This document shows, in pieces, positions 1 through 6,934 of a DNA stretch of 8,830 nucleotides. The stretch is from DASXBA01 sp046729895 (GTDB taxonomy: Bacteria > Actinomycetota > Thermoleophilia > Solirubrobacterales > Thermoleophilaceae): contig JBKPHP010000155.1 in assembly GCA_046729895.1 (NCBI GenBank), forward strand, positions 1 through 8,830, read 5' to 3'. The notes beneath the pieces were generated by a model. It was not told where the DNA came from. It did not search any database and worked only from the letters and a program-made list of their open reading frames with translations. Position 1 is the stretch's first letter. Each line of letters starts with the position of its first letter. The position numbers and the translations under genes are program-made.

Positions 1-960
1 CTCGCCGGCAAGCGCGTAGCCGTGCTGGGGACCGGCTGCAGCGGCATCCAGGTGGTCCCCGCGATCCAGCGGATCGTGGAGCGGGTCGACGTCTACCAGC
101 GCTCCCCGGGCTGGACCATCCCGAAGATGGACTTCGACTACTCGGAAGCCGCCAAGCGTCTCTTCGAGCGCTTCCCCCTCCTGCAGCGACTCGATCGCAT
201 GACGATCTTCGCCCTACAGGAGCTCGCCGCGGCCGGAATGACCAAGCACCGCTGGCTCCTCCCGGCGTTCCGGGCCGTCGGCCGCCGCCAGATCAACAAG
301 GCGATCGAGGACCCCGAGCTCCGGCGCAAGGTGACCCCCACCGACGAGGTCGGTTGCAAGCGGATCATGCTCACCGACGACTGGTATCCCACGCTCACCG
401 AGCCCAATGTCGATCTCGTCACCGACCGGATCGCCGAGGTGACGGGCGACTCGATTCGCACGCAGGACGGAACCGAGCGCCCGACCGACGTCCTCGTGCT
501 CGCCACCGGCTTCAACTCGCACGGCTTCGTGGCCCCGATGGAGGTCGTCGGCGCCGGGGGGCGGACGCTCGCCGAGGAGTGGGCCGACGTAGCGCGTGCC
601 TACCTCGGGATGAGCGTCCCCGGCTTCCCGAACATGTTCCTGCTCTACGGGCCCAACACTAACGGCGGCAGCGGCTCAGTCATCTACACCATCGAGGCCG
701 GGATGACCCACGTGATCGCGGCGCTCGACGAGCTCGCGCGCTCTCGGGCGCGCCGGATCGAGGTCCGACGGCCGGTGGCCGAGGCCTTCGACCGCGAGCT
801 GCGCGCCGCTCTCAGCGGGACCGTCTGGCACAGCGGCTGCACGAACTGGTACGTCGACGAGAACGGCAACGACCCGAACCAGTGGCCGTGGCTCTGGACC
901 AGCTACCGCCGGCGCACGGCGCGGCTCGAGCCGGGCACGTACGAGCTGAGCGCCGCCTGA
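1..960 (+). CDS. Flavin-containing monooxygenase, Baeyer-Villiger type (5'-truncated by window edge)
   Basis: Seen: the frame is open from base 1 to a TGA at 958-960, giving 319 residues of a protein that begins before the window. The visible part opens in the second Rossmann fold: GTGCSG at residues 10-15 fits the GxGxSG dinucleotide-binding motif that holds NADPH in this family. An ATGF motif lies at residues 168-171, and the C-terminal block (TNWYVDENG, then QWPWLW) is typical of the family. Known: these enzymes use FAD, NADPH and O2 to insert oxygen into ketones, giving esters or lactones, or to oxidise N or S atoms. The FAD-binding GxGxxG and the FxGxxxHxxxW(P/D) fingerprint would lie upstream of the window, so the Baeyer-Villiger assignment rests on the C-terminal half. 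The substrate cannot be inferred. The gene converges on the DUF2461 gene with 4 bases between stops and shows no link to it. An internal ATG at 22 is not the true start, because coding similarity begins before it. Confidence 0.88.
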   Translation, partial: LAGKRVAVLGTGCSGIQVVPAIQRIVERVDVYQRSPGWTIPKMDFDYSEAAKRLFERFPLLQRLDRMTIFALQELAAAGMTKHRWLLPAFRAVGRRQINKAIEDPELRRKVTPTDEVGCKRIMLTDDWYPTLTEPNVDLVTDRIAEVTGDSIRTQDGTERPTDVLVLATGFNSHGFVAPMEVVGAGGRTLAEEWADVARAYLGMSVPGFPNMFLLYGPNTNGGSGSVIYTIEAGMTHVIAALDELARSRARRIEVRRPVAEAFDRELRAALSGTVWHSGCTNWYVDENGNDPNQWPWLWTSYRRRTARLEPGTYELSAA

Positions 961-964
961 GCCC

Positions 965-1597
965 TCAGGCGCGCGAGCGCTGAGACGGCCCGACGTGCTG
1001 TCTCAGCCACTCCACCAGCGGCCGCCCCGCCTCGAGCTCCCGCCGCACCCGTTGGTCGCACTCCGGCTCGTGCAGCCACGGCTCGAGTCCATGGCGCCGG
1101 TAGACCGTGAGCTCCTTCAGCCGCAGGCGGTCGATGCGCGGGTGATCCGGTGAGTAGCCGCGCGGCGCGCGCCTGAGCTCCGGCTGCGGCGCCGCGAGGC
1201 CCGCGGCGGTGGCCACCGCCACTGCCTGCTCGAATCGCCTCGCGCGGCGAGCGTCGTCGATCGCCGCGCGGAAGCGCCCGAGCTGGTCTGACGCGGGCTG
1301 GTGCATCCCGGCGGCCACGAGCAGGCCGTCGAGGGACAGCTCGAAGTAGAACCCGCCCGCGCCGCCGTAGCCAATCGCCACGCCCAGCTGCTCCTTGATC
1401 GGGGGCCGCATGTGGAAGCGGGTGTCGTTGTAGGGCCGGAAGAAGCGGGGCTCGCCCAGGCCGCCCATCTTCTCCGCCAGCTCGCGTGCGGGCTCCAGCA
1501 GGTACTCGTCATAGCGGGCGCGGTTTGCCTTGAACCAGTCGCGGTCGTTGTTGGCCTCGAGCTCGCGCAGGAACTCGAGAGCTTCCGGCGGCCACAC
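965..1597 (-). CDS. DUF2461 domain-containing protein
   Basis: A 210-residue soluble protein spanning one DUF2461 domain (TIGR02453-type), close to the usual length of 210-230. Seen: an N-terminal segment EALEFLRELEANNDRDWF (residues 5-22) followed by an Arg/Tyr-rich helix, the family hallmark RPYNDTRF (residues 54-61), and a glycine-rich stretch leading to FYFELSLDG (about residues 83-91) and GMHQP (about 97-101). There is no signal peptide or membrane segment. Known: the molecular function of DUF2461 is not established; members are widespread in bacteria and also occur in fungi. Start: GTG at 1597 is the only start codon between the preceding in-frame stop and the first conserved residues. 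No strong Shine-Dalgarno sequence precedes it; a GCGGAG lies about 15 bases upstream. The gene is divergent from the antiporter gene across a 193-base spacer that carries a perfect inverted repeat. It is probably a single-gene transcript. Confidence 0.85.
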   Translation of the reverse strand: MWPPEALEFLRELEANNDRDWFKANRARYDEYLLEPARELAEKMGGLGEPRFFRPYNDTRFHMRPPIKEQLGVAIGYGGAGGFYFELSLDGLLVAAGMHQPASDQLGRFRAAIDDARRARRFEQAVAVATAAGLAAPQPELRRAPRGYSPDHPRIDRLRLKELTVYRRHGLEPWLHEPECDQRVRRELEAGRPLVEWLRQHVGPSQRSRA

Positions 1598-1642
1598 GCC
1601 GCAGAGCGTACGCTCCGCAAACGCCCGGTTTCGGGAACTCCG

Positions 1643-1690
1643 GCGATTGGACGTTTCGCGCGGCCATAGGTACGCCTGGCGTCCAATCGC
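1643..1690. repeat. Perfect 11-bp inverted repeat in divergent spacer (possible operator or hairpin)
   Basis: The left arm GCGATTGGACG (1643-1653) is the exact reverse complement of the right arm CGTCCAATCGC (1680-1690), with 26 bases between. The arms are the least GC-rich words in the spacer. It lies 46-93 bases upstream of the DUF2461 GTG start and 101-148 bases upstream of the antiporter ATG. It could be a two-site operator (arm centres 37 bp apart, about 3.5 helical turns) or a stem-loop in a leader RNA. No T-tract follows on either strand, so a classical terminator is unlikely. The role is inference. Confidence 0.55.
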
Positions 1691-1700
1691 GTAGCGACAA

Positions 1701-1726
1701 CTGCCCGCTGGCTGTCAGGCGGGCGG
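1701..1726 (+). other. GC-rich hairpin upstream of the antiporter gene
   Basis: Bases 1701-1709 (CTGCCCGCT) pair with 1718-1726 (GGCGGGCGG) to form a 9-bp stem with two G-U pairs and an 8-base loop. There is no following U-tract. It ends 64 bases before the antiporter ATG and would lie in its leader if transcription starts upstream. In GC-rich DNA such hairpins can arise by chance, so a regulatory role is uncertain. Confidence 0.3.
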
Positions 1727-1790
1727 ATTCCGCGCTCACCCCTGGACGAACGCCATCGCGCGAGTTCGACAGTCGGCACACTGATAGGCC

Positions 1791-3374
1791 ATGGGTGAGG
1801 CCGAGCTACTGATCGCTGGGCTCCTCGTCGCGGTCGCGGGGTTGAGCGCGCTGGCGCGGCGGCTGTCGATTCCATACCCGATCGTCCTCGTGATCGGAGG
1901 CGCGCTGGTCGGGTTCGTGCCGGGTCTTCCAGAGGTGAGGCTCGATCCCGAGGTCGTGCTCGTGGTCTTCCTGCCTCCCTTGCTGTACGGAGCCGCCTTC
2001 TTCGCGAACCTGAACCTCATCCGCGCCGACCTGCGGTCAGTCACGCTCAACTCCATCGGCCTGGTCCTGGCCACGATGTGCGCGGTGGCGGTCGGGGCAC
2101 ACGAGCTCGTCGACGGCCTGTCGTGGCCGGCTGCGTTCGCGCTGGGAGCCGTGGTCTCGCCGACCGACCCGCTCGCCGGGGCGACGATCATGCGGCGCCT
2201 GGGGCTGCCCCGTCGCCTCGTCAGCTTGGCCGAGGCCGAAGGGCTCTTCAACGACGCCACCGCGCTGGTGGCCTACCGCGTGGCGGTGGCCGCCGTCGTT
2301 AGCGGGAGCTTCTCGCTGGCCGAGGCCGGGCTCCGCTTCGTCGCCGGCGCGGCCGGCGGCGTCGCCATCGGCCTGGTCGTCGGCTGGGTCATTGCGGAGA
2401 TCCGCGCCCGGACCACAGACGCTCAGGTCAGCCTCACTATCTCCCTGCTCAGCGGTTACGCCGCCTTCGTCCCCGCCGACGCCGTGGGGGCCTCCGGAGT
2501 GGTCGCCGCGGTCACGACGGGGCTCTACATGGGCGTCCGGGGGCCCAGCATCATTCCGGCTCGGATCCGGCTGCAGGGGTTCTTCGTCTGGGACATCCTC
2601 GACTTCCTCATCAATGCGACCCTCTTCGTCCTGATCGGGCTGCAGCTACGGACGGTGGTCGACGGGCTGGGAGGCATCTCTGCGGCGACCCTCGTCGGCT
2701 ACGCGGTCGCCGTCAGCGCGATCGTCATCGTCATGCGGCTTGCCTGGATCTACACCATGACGTACGTCATCCGGGCGATCGACCGGCGCCCAAGTCAGCG
2801 CGCCCGACGGGTGGGGTGGCGTCCGCGACTCGTCGTCGCCTGGAGCGGCATGCGCGGCGCGGTTTCCCTCGCCGCGGCTCTGGCGATTCCACTGGAGACC
2901 GACGCCGGCGCCGCCTTCCCGCAGCGCGACCTCATCATCTTCCTCACCTTCTGCGTGATCTTCTCGACCCTGGTCGTCCAGGGGTTGTCTCTCGGGCCGC
3001 TCATCCGGCTCCTGGGGATCAGCGACGAGGGCGCCGACGAGAACGAGGAGCTCCGCGCTCGGCTGGAGGCCACAAACGCCGCGCTGGGACAGCTCGATGC
3101 GCTTGCCGGCGAGGAATGGACCCGCGACGAGACGGTCGACCGCATGCGCGCCCTGTACGAGTACCGTATGCGGCGCTTCGCCGCCCGGGCGGGGAAGATC
3201 GAGGACGACGGATACGAAGACCGCTCGCTCGCCTACCAGCAGATGGTCCAAACCGTTCTCGCCGCCCAGCGCGAGGCCCTCGTCCGCCTGCGAAACGAGG
3301 GCGTGATCTCGAACGAGGTGATGAACCGGGTCGTGCGGGAGTTCGACCTCGAGGAGTCCCGGCTCGAGATCTGA
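1791..3374 (+). CDS. Na+/H+ antiporter, CPA1 (NhaP/NHE-like) family
   Basis: A 527-residue polytopic membrane protein predicted to exchange H+ for Na+ (or K+/Li+) across the cytoplasmic membrane, serving pH and sodium homeostasis. Seen: the first 400 or so residues are a run of hydrophobic helices; FLPPLLYGAAF lies near residues 60-70; SPTDP at 123-127; the FND motif with N154-D155, the Asn-Asp pair that carries ions and protons in electroneutral CPA1 exchangers; and GMRGAVSLAAA from 353, a conserved late-helix motif. Residues from about 415 form a charged, soluble helical tail rich in Arg and Glu, as in the bacterial a_cpa1-type proteins. Length matches the family (about 520-550). Start: ATG at 1791 begins directly with the first membrane helix. 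No proper Shine-Dalgarno sequence is seen, only AGG two bases upstream, so a leaderless transcript is possible. It is followed closely by ftsH and nadC in the same direction. Exact ion specificity cannot be told from sequence. Confidence 0.92.
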   Translation: MGEAELLIAGLLVAVAGLSALARRLSIPYPIVLVIGGALVGFVPGLPEVRLDPEVVLVVFLPPLLYGAAFFANLNLIRADLRSVTLNSIGLVLATMCAVAVGAHELVDGLSWPAAFALGAVVSPTDPLAGATIMRRLGLPRRLVSLAEAEGLFNDATALVAYRVAVAAVVSGSFSLAEAGLRFVAGAAGGVAIGLVVGWVIAEIRARTTDAQVSLTISLLSGYAAFVPADAVGASGVVAAVTTGLYMGVRGPSIIPARIRLQGFFVWDILDFLINATLFVLIGLQLRTVVDGLGGISAATLVGYAVAVSAIVIVMRLAWIYTMTYVIRAIDRRPSQRARRVGWRPRLVVAWSGMRGAVSLAAALAIPLETDAGAAFPQRDLIIFLTFCVIFSTLVVQGLSLGPLIRLLGISDEGADENEELRARLEATNAALGQLDALAGEEWTRDETVDRMRALYEYRMRRFAARAGKIEDDGYEDRSLAYQQMVQTVLAAQREALVRLRNEGVISNEVMNRVVREFDLEESRLEI

Positions 3375-3395
3375 GCAGGTCTACGATTGCAGGCA

Positions 3396-5372
3396 ATGGC
3401 GCAGGACAAGGCCGACCGTCCGCCGGACCCGCGCACGCCGCCTCCCCCGGTCGCCGAACGCGACAAGCCGTCCTGGCGAGTGAGCCCGGCGCCGGACGGC
3501 CGCGGCGCGCCGCCCGCCAAGCGGCCGATGCTGCCCTGGAGCCCCCGTCGCTTCCTCGTCATCCTGATCCTGCTTCTGGCGCTCAACTGGGCGCTGGCCG
3601 CGATCCTGGCGCCGCCGAAGAAGCGCATCCGCGTGCCCTACACCCCGGTCTTCCTCGAGCAGGTGCGCAAGGGCAACGTGAGCGAGATCTCCTCCAAGGG
3701 GGACACGGTCGACGGGGACTTCCGGCGCGACGTCAAGTACAAGGACGACAAGGCAAAGCGCTTCAAGACCGAGGTCCCGACCTTCGCCAACGACAGACAG
3801 CTCTCGCAGCTGCTCGAGCAGAAGCACGTGACGGTGAACGCCAAGTCGCCTGGCGATCGCTCACTGCTCGCGACCCTCCTGATCGGCTTCGGCCCCACGC
3901 TGCTGCTGGTTGCGCTGTTCGTGTTCCTCGCCCGGCGGGCCGCGGGCGGTGGTGCGGGCGGGATGCTGGGCGGCTTCGGCCGCTCCAGGGCACGGCGGGT
4001 GGAGGCCTCCGAGCAGAGCGTGACCTTCGAGGACGTGGCCGGCATCGACGAGGCGGAGAACGAGCTCGTCGAGGTGGTCGACTTCCTGCGAAACCCCAAT
4101 AAGTACCGCAAGCTCGGCGCACGCATCCCCAGGGGCGTCCTGCTCACCGGGCCTCCCGGGACGGGGAAGACTCTGCTCGCGCGGGCGGTGGCGGGCGAGG
4201 CGGGTGTTCCCTTCTTCTCGTCCTCGGCCTCCGAGTTCATCGAGGCGATCGTGGGCGTCGGCGCCTCGCGGGTGCGCGACCTGTTCGAGCAGGCCAAGCA
4301 GGCGGCGCCGGCGATTGTCTTCGTCGACGAGCTCGACGCGATCGGGCGCTCCCGCGGCGGGGCCGGCGCGATCGGCAGTCACGACGAGCGCGAGCAGACG
4401 CTCAACCAGATCCTCACCGAGATGGACGGCTTCGATCCAGCCATCGGCGTGATCGTGCTCGCGGCGACCAACCGGCCGGAGATCCTCGATCCGGCCCTGC
4501 TGCGTCCCGGCCGCTTCGACCGCCGCGTGGCCGTGCACCCGCCCGACACCGTGGGGCGTCGCAAGATCCTGGAGGTCCACACGCGCTCGGTGCCGCTGGA
4601 CGCGGACGTGGACCTCGATCGGCTCGCGCAGAGCACCCCCGGGACGGTCGGCGCCGACCTCGCGAACCTGGTCAACGAGGCGGCGCTGCTCGCGGCGCGG
4701 CGCGGCCACGAGCGCGTCAGGCAGTCCGACTTCACGGACGCGCTGGAGAAGATCCTGCTCGGAACCGAGCGCAAGGTCGTGCTCTCCGAGGAGGACCGCC
4801 GCCGGATCGCCTACCACGAGTCCGGCCACGCGATCGTGGGCATGCTGACCCCGGGAGCGGACCCGGTGCGCAAGGTCTCGATCATCCCGCGCGGCATGTC
4901 GCTCGGCGTGACGCTGTCGACACCCGAGGACGACCGGTTCAACTACAGCGAGACGGAGCTCCGGGCGAAGATCAAGGTCTCGCTTGGGGGCCGCGTGGCC
5001 GAGGAGGTGGTCTTCGGGGACGTGACCACCGGGGCCGAGTCCGACATCCAGCAGATCACGACGATCGTCCGCGCGATGGTCGGCCGCTGGGGCATGAGCG
5101 AGGAGGTCGGCCTCCTGGCCGTGCTGCCGCAGGACGGGCAGGCGCCGCTGCTGCCCGGAGCGGAGGAACCATCCGATGCGACCCAGGAGCTCGTCGACCG
5201 TGAGGCACGGCGGATCGTGGACGAGTCGCTCGACGAGGTCCGCGAGCTGCTCCGCGAGAATCGCGACAAGCTCGACGGACTCGCGACTGCGCTGCTGGAG
5301 CACGAGACGCTCGACGAGCCGGACGCCTACGCCGCCGCCGGGATCGAGCGCGCTGCCGTGCCGACGGGCTGA
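3396..5372 (+). CDS. ftsH: FtsH-type membrane-anchored AAA+ ATP-dependent zinc metalloprotease (divergent pore motif)
   Basis: Hexameric membrane protease that unfolds and degrades membrane and soluble proteins. Seen, numbering from ATG 3396 (658 residues): a Pro-rich cytosolic N-terminal tail of about 50 residues; TM1 about 52-72; an extracytoplasmic FtsH-ext region about 73-156; TM2 about 157-179; a Gly-rich linker; the AAA+ domain with Walker A GPPGTGKT (252-259), Walker B FVDELDA (D311, E312), the second region of homology HDEREQTLNQIL, and arginine-finger motif RPGRFDRR; and the protease domain with HESGH (H474, E475, H478) and the third zinc ligand D550 in GAESDI. Odd: the central pore loop reads EAIVGVG (IVG at 285-287), whereas classical FtsH has a Phe in MFVG. 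It may therefore be a second, specialised FtsH paralogue rather than the housekeeping one. Start: a TTG at 3387 would add three residues and has AGCAGG seven bases before it; ATG 3396 is preferred. The gene follows the antiporter stop by 21 bases (12 for TTG) and is followed by nadC after one base, suggesting an operon. Confidence 0.93.
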   Translation: MAQDKADRPPDPRTPPPPVAERDKPSWRVSPAPDGRGAPPAKRPMLPWSPRRFLVILILLLALNWALAAILAPPKKRIRVPYTPVFLEQVRKGNVSEISSKGDTVDGDFRRDVKYKDDKAKRFKTEVPTFANDRQLSQLLEQKHVTVNAKSPGDRSLLATLLIGFGPTLLLVALFVFLARRAAGGGAGGMLGGFGRSRARRVEASEQSVTFEDVAGIDEAENELVEVVDFLRNPNKYRKLGARIPRGVLLTGPPGTGKTLLARAVAGEAGVPFFSSSASEFIEAIVGVGASRVRDLFEQAKQAAPAIVFVDELDAIGRSRGGAGAIGSHDEREQTLNQILTEMDGFDPAIGVIVLAATNRPEILDPALLRPGRFDRRVAVHPPDTVGRRKILEVHTRSVPLDADVDLDRLAQSTPGTVGADLANLVNEAALLAARRGHERVRQSDFTDALEKILLGTERKVVLSEEDRRRIAYHESGHAIVGMLTPGADPVRKVSIIPRGMSLGVTLSTPEDDRFNYSETELRAKIKVSLGGRVAEEVVFGDVTTGAESDIQQITTIVRAMVGRWGMSEEVGLLAVLPQDGQAPLLPGAEEPSDATQELVDREARRIVDESLDEVRELLRENRDKLDGLATALLEHETLDEPDAYAAAGIERAAVPTG

Positions 5373-5373
5373 C

Positions 5374-6192
5374 GTGGACGACCTGATCGAGCGGGCGCTC
5401 GCCGAGGACGTCGGTGCGGGCGATCTCACGGCCAGCGCTGTTGTGCCGGAAGACGCGCACGGCGTGGGATGGATAGAGCAGCGCGTCCCCGGCGTGATCG
5501 CCGGCCTCAGCGTCGCCGGCCGGGTGTTCCTGACCGTCGATCCCGAGCTGCGCTTCGAGCGGCTGGCGCCCGAGGGCGAGTGGCGGGAACCGGGTGCGAT
5601 CGCGCGTGTGAAGGGTCGGGCGCGCTCGATACTCACCGCGGAGCGGGTGGCTCTCAACCTCCTGAGTCGGCTGTCGGGCGTCGCCACCCTCGCCGCCCGC
5701 TTCGTGTGGGCCGTCAACGGCACGGGGGCCCGGATCCTCGACACCCGCAAGACAACCCCCGGCATGCGCGCCCTCGAGAAGGAGGCAGTGCGGGCGGGAG
5801 GCGCCACCAATCACCGCAGCGGTTTGCACGATGCGATCCTCGTCAAGGAGAACCACGCGGCCGCTGCGGGCGGCGTGGGGGAGGCCGCGAGGCGGGCGCT
5901 GGCGGGCGCGCCCGACGGAGTGACCGTCGAGGTCGAGTGCGCGGCGCTCGACGAGGTCGAGGAGGCGCTGGCGGCCGGCGCGGGCTGGATCCTGCTCGAC
6001 AACATGTCACCGGGGCAGCTGCGCGAGGCCGTCGCCCTCGCCGGGGACCGCGCGAAGCTGGAGGCATCGGGCGGGGTGACCCTCGAGAACGTCCGCGAGA
6101 TCGCCGAGACCGGAGTCGACTACGTCAGCGTCGGCGCGCTCACGCACTCGGCGCCGGCGCTCGATCTGAGCCTCATCCTTGAGCCGAGCTGA
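5374..6192 (+). CDS. nadC: Nicotinate-nucleotide pyrophosphorylase (quinolinate phosphoribosyltransferase, decarboxylating)
   Basis: Cytosolic enzyme of de novo NAD synthesis: quinolinate + PRPP gives nicotinate mononucleotide + CO2 + PPi. The 272 residues match the family (about 270-290). Seen: N-terminal LIERALAEDVGAGDLT (4-19); ERVALNLLSRLSG from residue 90 (R91); DTRKTTPGMR from 123 (R125, K126), a substrate-binding block; NHRSGLHD with H147-R148; ILVKENH with K158; VEVEC with E188; LLDNM with D209; and the closing phosphate-binding turns ASGGV and SVGALTHS. These correspond to the known phosphoribosyl and quinolinate contacts, so the enzyme looks active. Start: GTG at 5374, one base after the ftsH stop, places the family N-terminus correctly. 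The frame continues upstream inside ftsH, but that part resembles no NadC. No clear Shine-Dalgarno sequence is seen, so translation is probably coupled to ftsH. The 3' end overlaps the convergent nrtR gene by 20 bases. nadB is absent. Confidence 0.95.
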   Translation: MDDLIERALAEDVGAGDLTASAVVPEDAHGVGWIEQRVPGVIAGLSVAGRVFLTVDPELRFERLAPEGEWREPGAIARVKGRARSILTAERVALNLLSRLSGVATLAARFVWAVNGTGARILDTRKTTPGMRALEKEAVRAGGATNHRSGLHDAILVKENHAAAAGGVGEAARRALAGAPDGVTVEVECAALDEVEEALAAGAGWILLDNMSPGQLREAVALAGDRAKLEASGGVTLENVREIAETGVDYVSVGALTHSAPALDLSLILEPS

Positions 6193-6934
6193 CGGGCGCC
6201 GGCGGCCTCAGCACGGCGAACGGATCGGTGACCTGCAGCTCCCGTGAGCGGAAGCGGTAGACCGTGGCCGGGCGGCCGCCGCCGGGCCCGGGCCGCCGCC
6301 GCTCTCCCGTCGCCTCCAGCACGCCCCGCCGCTCCAGCACGCGACGCAGGTTCGTCGCCGAGACCGGGTACCCCAGCGCGGCCCCGTAGATCGCGCGCAG
6401 CTCGGAGATCGAGAAGCGCTCCGGCGCCAGGGCAAAGCCGATGTTCGTGTAGGACAGCTTGGCGCGCAGCCGCTCGCGGCCCGCGAGGACGATCGGCTCG
6501 TGATCGAACGCCATCGGGGGCAGGTGATCGACGGGGTGCCATGAGGTGTCTTCGGGCACGTCGGGGTCCAGGCCTCGCGGCACCAGGCCGAGGTAGGCGG
6601 TGGCGAGCTGCCATTGACGCGGGTGGCGATCGGGATCGCTGCGCGTCTCGAGCTGCTCGAGCCAGGACAGCTCGGCGACGTCGACCTTGGCTGCGAGGTG
6701 GCGCCGGATCGACTCCTCGAGCGTCTGGCCCGCCTCCAGGTAGCCGCCGGGCAGGGCCCAGGCGCCCGCGCAGGGCTCCTTCGCCCGCTGCCAGAGCATG
6801 ACCTCGAGCCGCTCGCCGCGCACCTGGAGTACTACGCCGAGAGTCACCTGTGTGGGCCGCTCCCGCTCGCGCGCGCCGGCACCGGTGAAGGTTTCTGCCT
6901 CAGAGGCCAAGACTCTGGTATGCTCGTCGGACAT
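6173..6934 (-). CDS. nrtR: NrtR-family transcriptional regulator of NAD metabolism (Nudix-like domain + winged helix)
   Basis: A 253-residue predicted repressor of NAD biosynthesis. Seen: an N-terminal Nudix-like domain (about 25-145) with LPGGYLEAG at 61-69, and a C-terminal winged-helix region (about 155-232) with LSYTNIGFALAPERFSISEL, NLRRVLERRGVLEATG and the Gly-rich wing GGGRPATVYRFR, a pattern typical of NrtR. The Nudix box (Gx5Ex7REUxEExGU, from G64) is degenerate: Glu to Gln at 70, RE to R78-H79, EE to A82-K83, Gly to Asp at 85. The metal-binding glutamates are gone, so hydrolase activity is unlikely. Known: NrtR proteins bind operators of NAD genes and many respond to ADP-ribose; mycobacterial NrtR controls nadA-nadB-nadC. 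Start: ATG at 6934; the frame stays open to a possible start at 7048, but that would run into nadA and across the dyad. No Shine-Dalgarno is seen, and a TATGAT lies 9 bases upstream, suggesting leaderless translation. It is divergent from nadA, its likely target. Confidence 0.9.
   Translation of the reverse strand: MSDEHTRVLASEAETFTGAGARERERPTQVTLGVVLQVRGERLEVMLWQRAKEPCAGAWALPGGYLEAGQTLEESIRRHLAAKVDVAELSWLEQLETRSDPDRHPRQWQLATAYLGLVPRGLDPDVPEDTSWHPVDHLPPMAFDHEPIVLAGRERLRAKLSYTNIGFALAPERFSISELRAIYGAALGYPVSATNLRRVLERRGVLEATGERRRPGPGGGRPATVYRFRSRELQVTDPFAVLRPPAPVSSAQG

Noticed and set aside
1117..1875. 252-codon minus-strand frame covering the spacer and part of the DUF2461 gene
   Set aside because: It overlaps the DUF2461 gene in another frame and runs through both the spacer repeat and the antiporter start. 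Composition is shadow-like.
2816..4102. 428-codon plus-strand frame bridging the antiporter and ftsH
   Set aside because: It spans the junction of two real genes in another frame, is extremely Arg/Pro/Ala-rich and has no recognisable domain.
5176..5373. Upstream extension of nadC into ftsH
   Set aside because: The in-frame extension of 66 codons lies inside the conserved FtsH C-terminus and does not look like NadC. GTG 5374 gives the proper family N-terminus.
3861..5810. 649-codon open frame on the minus strand opposite ftsH and nadC
   Set aside because: It is antisense to two confidently identified genes with intact active-site motifs. Its product resembles no family and is Arg/His/Gly/Val-rich, as expected of shadow frames in GC-rich coding DNA.
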